From positions 785,775 to 849,774 of the forward strand of contig NZ_JABMLE010000002.1 of assembly GCF_013205025.1 (NCBI RefSeq): a stretch of DNA of 64,000 nucleotides, given 5' to 3'. A program made the position numbers and the translations under genes. The notes below the pieces were generated by a model. It made no database searches. It saw nothing but the letters and a program-made list of their open reading frames with translations, and had not been told where the DNA came from. The stretch comes from Rathayibacter sp. VKM Ac-2857 (GTDB lineage Bacteria > Actinomycetota > Actinomycetes > Actinomycetales > Microbacteriaceae). This document shows positions 36,605 through 45,934 of this stretch, in pieces. Numbering within the stretch: position 1 is the first letter of the stretch; each line of letters opens with the position of its first letter.

Positions 36605-39600
36605 TCAGACTCCGGAGTCGCGCGGACCGGTCGAGACGACCGACGACACCAGGCCGAGCAGCGCCTCGCGGAACTGCTCGCGCATCTCCCAGGTCACCGG
36701 GTAGTCGTAGACCGAGACCATGTCGTCCTGCAGCACGATGTCGCTGTCGAAGCGGGCGATCTCGGCGGTCAGGTAGGCCTGCACGGCGGAGCGGCGCGAC
36801 GCGAGGTCGCCGTCCGCACTGCCGGCGCGGGACGACTCCGGCACTGGGGCGCCGGCCGGCAGCGCGCCGGTCTGCAGCCACTCGGCCAGGTCGGTGTCCT
36901 CGTCGCGACGCCCGAGCGACATCAGCACCCGGTAGGCGGCGAGCGGCGCCAGCGTCCCGTCGACGTTGCAGAGCGCCATCGCGATGGCGAGCGACTGCAG
37001 CACGACGCCGGGGAAGTCGGCGGGGCGGGCGTTGCGCTCGCTCAGCAGCGGGTGCGGGAAGTCCGCGAGCGCGCGGGTCGACGGGTCCCAGACGGAGAGC
37101 TTGGGGCCCTTCTCGCCCTGCGAGCCGTCGACGGCGAGGCGGCCGAGCGCCTTGGCGACGTACCAGCCGCGGATCATCGACTCGATCGCGCGCGGGTCGG
37201 CCGGGATGCTCTCGCCGAGCAGGCGGGCGCGCTTGAACTTCCAGAACGCCTCGCGGCTGTCCTGGGTGTTCGACTGCGCGAGCCAGCCGCGGGCGATCGG
37301 CTCCATCACGGAGTCCATCACGATGGGCTCGTAGGGGAAGCCGGACATCGCGAAGACCTCGATGCCGTCGACCTTCTGGTCCTGGAACCACGACTCGCTG
37401 GTCGCGTCGTCCCAGACGCCCATCTGGCCGAGCACGCCCTTGGTCACCTCGTACATCTCGGTGCCGGCGCGGAACGGGATCGAGCTGAAGACCAGCGAGG
37501 TGTCCTCGTTGATCGCCTTGCCGTGCACCGCGCGCAGCAGCGCCGGGTTGAGCTTGACCAGCGGCTCGCTCGCGCCGAGGGCGGCCTGGAGCTGCTCGCG
37601 GTAGCGGTCGCGGCGGGCGGCGAAGACGTCGGGCGGCAGCACCTCGGAGTCGAAGAAGCCGAGCAGGTCCTCGCCGATGTAGGCGGCGAACGGCGTGCCG
37701 TCGCGCTTCATCCAGGCGCGGGCGCGGCCGACGTAGACCTCGGGGTCGGTCGCGAGCTCGAAGGAGGCGCGCTGAGCCGGGTTGGCGACGGCCGGGTCCG
37801 CGGTGACGGTCGGCTTCCAGGTGCGCGGGTTGCCGACGAGCGACCAGGCGCCCGCGTCCGACTCGCTGTCCGGGCTGACGCCGACGAGCTGGTCGGCGAG
37901 CACGCGCAGGACGGCGTCCTGGTACTTGGCGTCGCCGTCGACGGAGGCGCGCACCAGCTTCTGGAACTCGGCCGGGTACTTCTCCGGCTCGACGAGCATC
38001 CGCTCGTTCGGCGCGGGCGAGTACTTGCGCGGCACGGTCTCGTCGACGCGGCGGGGCCAGAACTCGTAGGCGTTCTCGCGGTCGTCGCTGGTCTTGCGGG
38101 AGTGCACGCGCTGCAGCAGCGCGGTGCGCGAGCCGTCGAGGTAGTCGGCGAGCGGGCCGAGGAAGGTCTCGCGCAGCTCGGCGAGCAGCGCCCACGCGGA
38201 GTCGCGCAGGGCGGCCTCGGAGGACCACTCGAGCGCCTGGCCGAGGCGCTGGATGGCGAACTGCACCGCCTCCTGGTCCGGACGGATCGACTGCTGGTTG
38301 GCCGAGGTGCGCAGCTCGTCCGAGACGAGCGAGCTGAGGGTGCCCACCCACTCCTCGTGCTGGCGGGCCTCGACGCGCAGGGCGTCGACGGTGCCCTTGA
38401 GGCCGCGCTCGAGGCGGCGGAGCATCGCGGTGACGACCGGCAGGCCGTCCTGGGCGACGTAGCGCGAGACGGTCTCGAGGATGTGTCCGGGCATCGTGCG
38501 CGTCCACTCGTCGAGGCGGCGCTGGCGGGCCTCGCGATCGCGCTGGAGCAGGCGCGGGCTGTGCCGGGTGAACTCGTTGACGAGGCGGTCGGTCCAGGTG
38601 GTGATGTCGGTGCCGCCCTGGCGGTCGAGCGACTCGGGGCGGGCCAGCTCGTCGTCGGCGCCGCGCTGCAGCTCGGCCTTGATCAGGTCGAGGGTGCTCT
38701 GATCGCGCAGCGCGTCGGTGACGTCGTTGTGCTCGGCGGTCTCCTCGTTCAGGCGCAGCTCGCGGAGGAAGCGCTGGTACTCGCTGTCGGACGCCTTCTT
38801 GATGTACTCCGACTCGGTCATCCGCTCGAACTGCGGGTCCTCCTCGGCGTGCGCGAAGAGCATCCGGTCGATCGCGGAGCGGGCGAAGCGCTCGGCGGAG
38901 TACTCCAGGAAGCGCTCGCGGCCGAGGGTGACCCGGCCGAAGCCGATCGAGGAGAACGGCGGCGAGTGGTGCGCCGGGCTCATCAGGCCGGAGTTGTCGG
39001 GCAGCACGTTCGCGGCCGAGCGGGCCTGCCAGTTGCCGGACGAGTAGGCGATCATGTCGTCCTGCACGCGCTCGTCGATCATCCACGCGGTGAGGCTGGT
39101 GGCGACGGCGTCGTAGACGGCGTTCTGGTCCTCGAAGGTGACCTTGCTGTTGCTGCGGCCGACGATGAAGGGGTACGCGGCGCCGACGCGGTCCATCGCG
39201 GCGCCGTAGGAGGGCGCGACGCCCTTGGTGCGCAGCAGCTCGAGGGTCGCGGCGGAGGGGGTGTCGGTCCAGAAGCCGTTCATCGTCTCGGAGATCGCGG
39301 CGAGCGCGTTGCCGGGCATGCCGGCGGTGACCGAGAGCTGATCGAAGACGTCGGGCGCGTAGAGCATGCTGAAGAACTGGTTCGACCACGGGTACTGCTT
39401 CGCGGTCGACTTGATGATCTCGATGATGTCGAGGAACTGGCCGGCTCCCGAGCCGCCGGCGACCGACGAGATCACGATGACGATCGGGCTGCCGTCTCCG
39501 CCGTCGTCGCGGGCGCGCAGGCGCTGGCCGAGGGTCTGCAGCTCGGCGAGCGACTCCGCGTCGTTCATCTTGCCGATCGCGAGGCGCGCGGCCTGGGCGA

Positions 39601-40003
39601 TCTCCTTGGTGGCGGCGAGCGCGACGGCGCGGCCGACGGCGCGGTACTGACCGGCGCCCTTGGTCACGTCGACCTTGACCAGGCGCGGGTCGGGCAGCTG
39701 GCGCTCGATGTCGTGGCGCATCGCGTTGTTGGTCGCGTGGGCGCTCGTGATCGAGCCGTGCACGATGTCGAAGGTCGCCGCGGTGCTGACCAGGCCGCGG
39801 TAGTCCTGCCGGGGCAGGAACGGCGCCTGGTACTCCATGCCGTCCTGGACGGTGGGGGTGTCGAAGTGCAGGAAGCGCCAGGCGGCGGGGATGCCGCCCT
39901 CCCAGCCGAGCTGCTGGAGCTTGAGCTCGAGCTGGTACTTGATGCCGCGGAGGGTCTTGCCGCCGGAGCCGCCGACTCCGATCAGGAGGAAGGGTCTGAG
40001 CAT
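36605..40003 (-). CDS. Tubulin-like protein (Tubulin_2 type), 1132 aa
   Basis: A very large cytosolic GTPase-like protein. Residues 1-450 carry the tubulin/FtsZ-like fold. An N-terminal glycine loop LLIGVGGSGGKTLRG (7-21) binds nucleotide as in FtsZ. The tubulin signature SSVAGGSGAGQFLDI is at 179-193 (GGTGTG-like), followed by NQFFSMLYAPDVF and an FtsZ-like GNALAAISETMNGF. The C-terminal 650 aa are all-helical and family-specific. About three times the size of FtsZ. It sits between a vWA gene (85 bp upstream) and a two-TM protein gene. Whether it polymerises is unknown. Confidence 0.85.
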   Translation of the reverse strand: MLRPFLLIGVGGSGGKTLRGIKYQLELKLQQLGWEGGIPAAWRFLHFDTPTVQDGMEYQAPFLPRQDYRGLVSTAATFDIVHGSITSAHATNNAMRHDIERQLPDPRLVKVDVTKGAGQYRAVGRAVALAATKEIAQAARLAIGKMNDAESLAELQTLGQRLRARDDGGDGSPIVIVISSVAGGSGAGQFLDIIEIIKSTAKQYPWSNQFFSMLYAPDVFDQLSVTAGMPGNALAAISETMNGFWTDTPSAATLELLRTKGVAPSYGAAMDRVGAAYPFIVGRSNSKVTFEDQNAVYDAVATSLTAWMIDERVQDDMIAYSSGNWQARSAANVLPDNSGLMSPAHHSPPFSSIGFGRVTLGRERFLEYSAERFARSAIDRMLFAHAEEDPQFERMTESEYIKKASDSEYQRFLRELRLNEETAEHNDVTDALRDQSTLDLIKAELQRGADDELARPESLDRQGGTDITTWTDRLVNEFTRHSPRLLQRDREARQRRLDEWTRTMPGHILETVSRYVAQDGLPVVTAMLRRLERGLKGTVDALRVEARQHEEWVGTLSSLVSDELRTSANQQSIRPDQEAVQFAIQRLGQALEWSSEAALRDSAWALLAELRETFLGPLADYLDGSRTALLQRVHSRKTSDDRENAYEFWPRRVDETVPRKYSPAPNERMLVEPEKYPAEFQKLVRASVDGDAKYQDAVLRVLADQLVGVSPDSESDAGAWSLVGNPRTWKPTVTADPAVANPAQRASFELATDPEVYVGRARAWMKRDGTPFAAYIGEDLLGFFDSEVLPPDVFAARRDRYREQLQAALGASEPLVKLNPALLRAVHGKAINEDTSLVFSSIPFRAGTEMYEVTKGVLGQMGVWDDATSESWFQDQKVDGIEVFAMSGFPYEPIVMDSVMEPIARGWLAQSNTQDSREAFWKFKRARLLGESIPADPRAIESMIRGWYVAKALGRLAVDGSQGEKGPKLSVWDPSTRALADFPHPLLSERNARPADFPGVVLQSLAIAMALCNVDGTLAPLAAYRVLMSLGRRDEDTDLAEWLQTGALPAGAPVPESSRAGSADGDLASRRSAVQAYLTAEIARFDSDIVLQDDMVSVYDYPVTWEMREQFREALLGLVSSVVSTGPRDSGV

Positions 40004-40087
40004 GAGGTCCTGCTTTCGTCTGGTCGCGCGGTGTTCCTGCGGTAGCGCGGTGTGTCGTGAGGCGTGTCTGAGTAGGGCGCGTCGCCG

Positions 40088-42898
40088 TCAGCGACTGCGG
40101 GGCGGAGGGGTGCGGGGTCCGGCGCGCCCGGGCGGCGGGGGCGGCGTGGACCCTCCCGGTCGCGGCGGCGGCGGTCCGCCGGGGCGGCCGGGCGAGCCCT
40201 GGGTCCGCGGGGGCGGGCCGCCGGGACGCGGCGGCGAGGAGGGGCGCGGAGGCGTGGCCGTGGGGATGCCGTTCGTCGCGCCGCCCGAGGAGGCGCTCCG
40301 TGGCGGGACGGACGAGTGCGGCTCGGCGGCGGGCGCGGGCTGCTGGGGCTCCCTGGGCTCCGGTCGCTTCGCCGCGCGCTCGCGCCGCAGCCCCTCGACG
40401 GTCTTCCACGCCGGCTCGCCGGAGTCGCGGAGCAGGTCCTCGAGGCGGCGGTCGTACTGGCCCTCGTCGTCGCGGTCGACGCGGTGGTAGAGCACCGCCG
40501 TCGCGCGGACGGGCTCGTCCCCGCGGGGGCGCTCGAGCTCCTGCTCCGAGACGACGATCGCCCAGAAGACGTCGAGCGGAAGCGCCGTGAACTCGACGCC
40601 GCCGTTGCCGAGCGGGCGCCCGGCGGAGGTGCCGCGGGTGCCGGTGCGCGAGGCGATGATCACGCCGCCGGCGGGCGGGCCGACGCGGTAGCTCGGGGCC
40701 TTCAGCGGCCACCACGGCACGTGCGAGCGGAGCCGGCCGAGCTCGGGGTCGGGCAGCTCGCGCACGCCTTTCTCGCTGCGGAGGTAGCGGAAGCGCTCGT
40801 CGAGGCGGCCGCTGGTGAGCGCCGAGCGGACGCCCTCGGGCGTGATCTCGACCGGGAGGGTGCCGCGCTGGAACGAGCCCTCCATCGCGATCTTTGCCTT
40901 CGACCGGTTGAACAAGTACAGGCCGAGCAGCGGCAGGAGCACACCGAGCAGCAGGAGGACGAGCGCGACCAGTCCGATCGCCGCCGCGTTCACCGGGTAG
41001 GTCGAGGGGAACGAGAGCGCGACCGTCTGCGGGGCGCTGCTGCCGTCGCTCGTCCGGATGTCGAGGGGCAGGATCGCCGAGACCGTGGAGTCGGCGGGGG
41101 TGTCGTTCTCGGCGACGACGGTCAGCGCCGCGGAGGCGCCGGTCGCGACGACGACGCAGTCGCCGGGCAAGAGCGCCGTGCCGGTCGGTCCGACGAAGGT
41201 CCAGCGCCAGCCGCCGTCGCGGTCGGCGTTGTCGCTGGTGACGGTCGGGGCGGCGGTGAGGCAGACCTGGCCGTCGGTGCCGGCCGTGGGTCCCTGAATG
41301 GCGAGGGTGCCCTCCGCGCGGCCGTCGGCGCCGGTTAGCTCGCTGAGCACCAGCGGCGAGGCGACGCTCGGGAAGGCGGCGGGCAGCACGGTCGTGATCC
41401 GCTGCTGCGTGGTGACCGGTGCGAGCTCGATCGCGTGCTCGGCGGTGATCAGCGGCTCGAGCGAGGCGGTGACGAGCAGCTCGGAGGCGGTGACGTCGGA
41501 GGGCAGCGGGATCGTGATGACGCCGGAGGCCGCGTCGATCGCGGCACCCGGCAGGTCGGCGGTCGCGCCGTCGGCGGTGCTGGTCGCGGTGAAGTCCGCC
41601 TGCCCGAAGACGGAGAGGTCGACCGGCTGGCCGTCCGGGTCCTGGACGCGGGCGGTGAGGGCCGCGGAGAGCGTGCCGTCCTCACCGCGCTGCACCTGGT
41701 TGGCCTCGTCGAAGACGATCCGCAGGTCGCTGAACGCGAAGACCTCGGTGGTGCCGGGCGAGGTGAGCGTCCACTGCCCCTGCAGCTCGGGCCGGTCGAC
41801 GGTGATCTCGAGGCGCGAGACGCCGGAGGACTGCGTGACCGTCACCTCGGGGACTCCGGAGGAGGCGGAGATCGTGCCCAGGCCGGAGGCGGCGGGCGCC
41901 TGCAGCGTCCAGCCGTCCTTCACGACGGCCTGGATCCGCGCAACGCCGGGGTCGATCCAGAAGGAGCCGTTCGCGTCGAGCGCCTCGGACGCGCCGCCGG
42001 CGATGCGGGCGCCGAGCTGGAGGAAGACGGAGGCGAGCGCGTCGGGGTCGGAGGCGTCGACCACGGCCCCGCGGACGGAGCCCTCGGGCGCGACGGCCGG
42101 CCCGCAGGTCGCAGTGCCGCTCCCGTACGCCCCGCTGCCCTCGACGAGCGGCCACATCACGCGGGCCTCCTCGCGCTGCTCGCCGTCGGCCAGGAGCGTG
42201 CCGAGCACGACGACGCCGGCCTGGCGGAGCGCCGCGAGCAGGCCGTTGCCCTCGGGCTCGTCGCCGTCGGGGTCGATCCGGACACCGCAGAGCGCGTTGG
42301 TCGCGTCGGCGGTGGCCTGCGCGGAGCCGAGATCGATCTCGCCGTCGGTCAGCCAGATCACCAGCTGGCACGCGGAGCCGGCGCTCGGCTGGCTCTGCAG
42401 CGCGGTCTGCACGCCCTGCAGTCCGGCGAGCCAGTTGGTGCCGCCGCCGGGCGTCTTGTCGCGGATGACGCCGGCGAGCGCCTCCGGGCTGTCCTGCGCC
42501 CAGGGCCGCCAGTCGACGGCCGGCTCGAAGGCCCGGCTGAAGAAGGCGGCGCCCCAGTTGACGGTGAGCGAGTCGCGGAGGCCGCCGAGCTCCTGCAGGC
42601 TGCCTGCGAGGATGCCGGCCCGCGCGATGTCGGGGTCGGAGCCGCGGCCGTCGTCGCCGCCGGTGTTGAGGGAGCCGGAGCTGTCGACGAGGTAGTAGAC
42701 GTTGAGGACGTCGGAGGAGGAGAGGCAGGTGCGCAGGTCCTCGATCGCGCCGCGGCCGATGTCGGTGAGCGAGGCGGTGCTGGACGTGGTGCCGGTGGTC
42801 GCCGCGCTCGCGGGCTGCGCCGCCGCCCCGAGCCCGAGGGTGAGCAGGAGCGCGGTGACCGCGATCGCGAGGGCGCGGCGGATCACGTGCCGAGCCAC
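40088..42898 (-). CDS. Membrane-anchored von Willebrand factor A protein
   Basis: A 936-aa exported protein. Signal peptide at 1-32, a vWA domain at about 60-300 with MIDAS residues in YYLVDSSGSLN (72-76), GGGTNWLAGL and VIWLTDGEID, then three or four beta-sandwich domains to about 640. One membrane helix (AIGLVALVLLLLGVLLPLLGLYLF) follows, with a cytoplasmic region that ends in a long Pro/Gly/Arg-rich tail (PPPPRPGG type). The vWA faces outward and the tail inward, toward the tubulin-like protein. Its start overlaps the upstream small membrane gene by 16 bp. Confidence 0.85.
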   Translation of the reverse strand: MARHVIRRALAIAVTALLLTLGLGAAAQPASAATTGTTSSTASLTDIGRGAIEDLRTCLSSSDVLNVYYLVDSSGSLNTGGDDGRGSDPDIARAGILAGSLQELGGLRDSLTVNWGAAFFSRAFEPAVDWRPWAQDSPEALAGVIRDKTPGGGTNWLAGLQGVQTALQSQPSAGSACQLVIWLTDGEIDLGSAQATADATNALCGVRIDPDGDEPEGNGLLAALRQAGVVVLGTLLADGEQREEARVMWPLVEGSGAYGSGTATCGPAVAPEGSVRGAVVDASDPDALASVFLQLGARIAGGASEALDANGSFWIDPGVARIQAVVKDGWTLQAPAASGLGTISASSGVPEVTVTQSSGVSRLEITVDRPELQGQWTLTSPGTTEVFAFSDLRIVFDEANQVQRGEDGTLSAALTARVQDPDGQPVDLSVFGQADFTATSTADGATADLPGAAIDAASGVITIPLPSDVTASELLVTASLEPLITAEHAIELAPVTTQQRITTVLPAAFPSVASPLVLSELTGADGRAEGTLAIQGPTAGTDGQVCLTAAPTVTSDNADRDGGWRWTFVGPTGTALLPGDCVVVATGASAALTVVAENDTPADSTVSAILPLDIRTSDGSSAPQTVALSFPSTYPVNAAAIGLVALVLLLLGVLLPLLGLYLFNRSKAKIAMEGSFQRGTLPVEITPEGVRSALTSGRLDERFRYLRSEKGVRELPDPELGRLRSHVPWWPLKAPSYRVGPPAGGVIIASRTGTRGTSAGRPLGNGGVEFTALPLDVFWAIVVSEQELERPRGDEPVRATAVLYHRVDRDDEGQYDRRLEDLLRDSGEPAWKTVEGLRRERAAKRPEPREPQQPAPAAEPHSSVPPRSASSGGATNGIPTATPPRPSSPPRPGGPPPRTQGSPGRPGGPPPPRPGGSTPPPPPGRAGPRTPPPRSR

Positions 42899-43287
42899 TC
42901 GGAGATCGGCACGCTGATGTTGAGGACGTGCCAGGCGCCGAGGACGAGCGCGGCCGCCGACAGCCAGTAGAGGGCGCGGGTGAAGCGGGCGTCGGGCACG
43001 AAGCGGCGGGCGTCGCGGAGGGAGTGCGCGCGCTGGGAGGAGAGGTCCCAGCCGGTCGCGAGGAAGACGAGCAGCGGAGTCAGCAGGTAGCCGGCGACGC
43101 TCAGCCAGACGGCGCCGCCGCGCACCAGCGGCAGCGGCACCCCGAGCACGCGCACGGGCGCCGACGCGACGGAGGCGGCCACGACGGCCAGCACAAGGCT
43201 CACCACGAGCCCCGCGGCACCCACCGCGAGAGGCAGGATGCTGGCGGTTCGGCGGGCCGCGAGGGCCCGGTCACGCACGGTCGACAC
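42883..43287 (-). CDS. Small membrane protein, first gene of the tubulin-like operon
   Basis: A 134-aa protein with four hydrophobic segments, including ILPLAVGAAGLVVSLVLAVV and an AGYLLTPLLVFLATG stretch, and an intracellular SSQRAHSLRDARRF loop. The GTG at 43287 follows GGAGGGTGGAGCG. It has no recognised family but is translationally overlapped with the vWA gene, which supports a shared function. Confidence 0.65.
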   Translation of the reverse strand: MSTVRDRALAARRTASILPLAVGAAGLVVSLVLAVVAASVASAPVRVLGVPLPLVRGGAVWLSVAGYLLTPLLVFLATGWDLSSQRAHSLRDARRFVPDARFTRALYWLSAAALVLGAWHVLNISVPISEWLGT

Positions 43288-43397
43288 CGCTCCACCCTCC
43301 GCTGTCGCAGCTGAACGCTCCCTATTGGGGGCGGTCCTCCAGTATGCGGACCCCACCCCGACCCGCCAAACCCCGCGCTGGGCCCCCGGGTCTCGAG

Positions 43398-43579
43398 CAT
43401 GCTGATCGAGTAGCGCGCGGAGCGCGCGTATCGAGATCCACCACCCCCTGCACGCCAGGTCTCGATACGCCGCTCCGCGGCTACTCGACCACCATGGCTT
43501 GCCCGCTCATCGAGCAGCGCGCGAAGCGCTCCTCCCCGCTGATCGAGTAGCGCGCCCCGCGCGCGTATCGAGATCCACC
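43398..43579. repeat. Hairpin-repeat cluster D (three copies)
   Basis: Copies at 43398-43444 (stem GCGCGCGGAGCGCGC), about 43459-43495 reversed (CCGCTCCGCGG) and about 43538-43579 (GCGCGCCCCGCGCGC). Another degenerate half (CTGATCGAGTAG-like, ATCGAGCAGCG) lies near 43508. They occupy the gap between divergent genes. Confidence 0.75.
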
Positions 43580-43630
43580 CCGCCCGCACCCCCCGGCCGC
43601 CCGCCCCCGCTCGGATGGTTGACTGGCCCC

Positions 43631-44665
43631 ATGGAGATCGTTCTCGCGCTCGTCGGCCTGCTCGGCGGCCTCATCGTCGCGGCCGCCGCCGTGGTCGCCG
43701 TCGTCATCGGCCAGCGCCGTGCGAAGCCGGCCTCGCTGGTCGACATCGACGTGCGCCTGTCGCACGCGGGCGACGACTGGTGGCGGGTCACCGCGACGGT
43801 CCGCAACCTCGGCCGCACCGACCTCCCGCCGACGACCTTCGTCGCGGACCGCCCGATCTCCTTCACCCTCGCCGGCTCCTCCTCCGCCGAGTGGTACGGC
43901 GCCCCGCCGCAGACGCCAGAGTGGTCGATCGACCCGTCCGGCTCCTTGCTGCTCGCACCCCTCCTCCTCTCCCGCGGCGTCCCCGTCAGCGCGACGGCCG
44001 TCGTCCGCGGCCGGCCGGAGGTGCGCATCGACGCGCCGCTGCGCTACATCCCCGTCCGCGAGAACGTGGTCGAGACGACGGGAGCGGCGCCCACCTGGGG
44101 CGAGCCCGCCGCCGCCTCCGCCACCCCTTCTCCCGCGTCCTCCACCCCGCCCGCTCCGCAGCGCCTCGTCGACGCCCCCCTCGAGCCGCGCCCCGAGCGC
44201 GAGAGCGTGCTCCGTGGCGGCTTCGGCATGTGGTCGGCGATGGCGGCGGGAGGGCTCGGCGCCGTCTTCATCGGCGTCGGGATCGCTCTGTCGCTGGCCG
44301 GCCTGAACTCGACGCCCCTCGGCTCCGCCGGCGTCGTGCTGATCGGCGCCGGCCTGACCGGCCTCGTCGGCACCCTCGTCGTCCGTCTGCTCCGCCGCTG
44401 GCTCGAGCCGCCGGCCCTCTGGCGCACCCCGCGGCAGCGCCTGCGCCGCCCCGGCACTATCGTCGTGCTCGTCCTCGCCTACGTCGGCCTTGCACTGTTC
44501 TGCCTCGAGTTCCTGGTCGAGGACGTCAGCGGCGACACCACCTGGGTCGCCGGAGTCGCTGTGCTGCTGCTCTTCGCCGCGCTGCTGGGCACGGGCCTGG
44601 TCGGCTTCCTCCGCCTGGTCGTGCTGCTCGGCGTCCGGCGCGCCACGAACGGCGCGACGGCCTGA
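43631..44665 (+). CDS. Hypothetical multi-TM protein with a soluble beta-rich insert
   Basis: A 344-aa protein. One membrane segment at residues 3-28, an extracytoplasmic or cytoplasmic domain of about 150 aa (VDIDVRLSHAGDDWWRVTA ... VRIDAPLRYIPVRENVV), a Pro/Ala linker, then four membrane segments between 200 and 340. No family recognised. Alone in its transcription unit; the convergent LacI gene ends 25 bp downstream. Confidence 0.6.
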   Translation: MEIVLALVGLLGGLIVAAAAVVAVVIGQRRAKPASLVDIDVRLSHAGDDWWRVTATVRNLGRTDLPPTTFVADRPISFTLAGSSSAEWYGAPPQTPEWSIDPSGSLLLAPLLLSRGVPVSATAVVRGRPEVRIDAPLRYIPVRENVVETTGAAPTWGEPAAASATPSPASSTPPAPQRLVDAPLEPRPERESVLRGGFGMWSAMAAGGLGAVFIGVGIALSLAGLNSTPLGSAGVVLIGAGLTGLVGTLVVRLLRRWLEPPALWRTPRQRLRRPGTIVVLVLAYVGLALFCLEFLVEDVSGDTTWVAGVAVLLLFAALLGTGLVGFLRLVVLLGVRRATNGATA

Positions 44666-44689
44666 ACCCCGCCCGCACCGAGCAGGGGT

Positions 44690-45718
44690 TTAGGCGCGCG
44701 GCGGGGCCGTCGACTCCCGGAGGACGAGGCCGGTGGCCAGCTCGATGCGGTGCGAGAGGGGCGGGATGCCGTCGTGCATCCGGACCAGGGTCTCAAGGCC
44801 GAGACGGCCGAGGTCGTGCATGGGGGTGTGCACGGTCGAGAGCAGGACGGCGGTCGGCAGCGCGGCGAAGGTGTCGTCGTAGCCCATCACGCTCAGGTCC
44901 TCGGGGACGCGGAGGCCGGCCGCGTTCGCGGCGCGGATCGTCTGCAGGCCGTCGATGTCGTTCGTCGCGACGACGGCGGTCGGCGGATCGTCCAGCGCCA
45001 GGAGCGCCGGCACCACGTGCTCGGCCGACCCCATCCCCCGCTCGGAGACGAGGGCCGGGTCCTCGGGCAGGCCCGCCGCGGCGAGCGCCTCGCGGTAGCC
45101 GCCGTAGCGGGCGCGCAGCCCCGGGTTGCGGGCGTCGCCGCCGACGAAGGCGATCCGCCGGTGGCCGAGCGAGACGAGGTGCTCGGTGGACTGCTGCCCG
45201 CCCACCCAGTGGTTCGAGCCGACGCTGACCACGGACGGGTCGAGCGGGTTGGGCGCGTCGACCGCGACGAGCGGCAGCCCGGCCTCGGCAGCGGCGGCCA
45301 CGATCTCCGCGTCGATCGCGGTGGTCACGGCGAGGATCCCGAGGTGCCCCTTCGCCGCGACCGAGCGGACGAACGCGGCGTCGAAGCGCAGCGTCTCGTC
45401 GGCGGAGCCGCTCGGCGCGAGGACGCCGGTCGTGACGTCGACGCGCTCGCTCTGCGCACCTCCGACGACGCCCTCGAGGACGCGCAGGGAGTAGACGCTG
45501 AGCAGGGTGTCGAAGACGACGGTGACGCCGCCGCCGACCCGGGGCGCCCGGGTGCTCGGGCTGTAGCCGAGCTCGCGGAGGGACTGCTCGACCCGCGCGC
45601 GCGTCGCCGCCGACGCGCCGGGCCGCCCGTTGAGCACCTTCGACGCGGTCGCCTTCGAGACGCCCGCGTGCGCCGCGACGACGTCCAGCGTGACGCGGGT
45701 GTCCGGCGTGCGGGCCAC
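44690..45718 (-). CDS. LacI family transcriptional regulator
   Basis: A 342-aa repressor. N-terminal HTH and hinge (TLDVVAAHAGVSKATASKVL, ATRARVEQSLRELGY), then a periplasmic-binding-protein-like effector domain. GTG start with a strong AGGAGGG site. It is divergent from two FAD oxidoreductase genes. A GAAACAGTTTC palindrome lies 34 bp upstream of its start, so it may regulate itself and the oxidoreductase operon. Confidence 0.9.
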   Translation of the reverse strand: MARTPDTRVTLDVVAAHAGVSKATASKVLNGRPGASAATRARVEQSLRELGYSPSTRAPRVGGGVTVVFDTLLSVYSLRVLEGVVGGAQSERVDVTTGVLAPSGSADETLRFDAAFVRSVAAKGHLGILAVTTAIDAEIVAAAAEAGLPLVAVDAPNPLDPSVVSVGSNHWVGGQQSTEHLVSLGHRRIAFVGGDARNPGLRARYGGYREALAAAGLPEDPALVSERGMGSAEHVVPALLALDDPPTAVVATNDIDGLQTIRAANAAGLRVPEDLSVMGYDDTFAALPTAVLLSTVHTPMHDLGRLGLETLVRMHDGIPPLSHRIELATGLVLRESTAPPRA

Positions 45719-45751
45719 AGGCCCTCCTCTCAACGGTCCCCCGACCCTACC

Positions 45752-45762
45752 GAAACAGTTTC
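45752..45762. promoter_or_regulatory. LacI-type operator
   Basis: GAAAC-A-GTTTC, a perfect inverted repeat of the core used by many LacI-family repressors, lies between the LacI gene and the FAD-oxidoreductase operon. Confidence 0.5.
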
Positions 45763-45802
45763 CTGCCTGACCCCCTGACCTGGCGCGCGCCCCGTCGCGC
45801 CC

Positions 45803-45863
45803 CGCGAGATGCCACTTGTGCACGCGACACGCCGAGAGAAGCGTGCACAAGTGGCATCTCGCG
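45803..45863. repeat. Perfect 23-bp inverted repeat
   Basis: The arms at 45803-45825 and 45841-45863 are exact reverse complements (CGCGAGATGCCACTTGTGCA followed by CGC, and its complement), with a 15-nt spacer. It lies between divergent genes, so it is not a simple terminator. Confidence 0.85.
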
Positions 45864-45934
45864 GAGGGGAGAAGGGGGACTCGGGGCGTCATATCGATTC
45901 GACCGGCAGAGGTCGCGCTGGTTGGATACCGAGT

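Noticed and set aside
36603-40715. An upstream extension of the 1045-aa gene to a 2416-codon frame
   Set aside because: The upstream part reads as arginine/proline-rich shadow of the tubulin-like gene. The GTG at 36602, just after the tubulin-like stop, gives a normal protein start.
45809-45934. Extension of the first FAD oxidoreductase to a start at 45809
   Set aside because: The added 42 residues would be encoded by the inverted repeat and lack a normal fold start. The ATG at 45935 places the FAD motif at the expected position.
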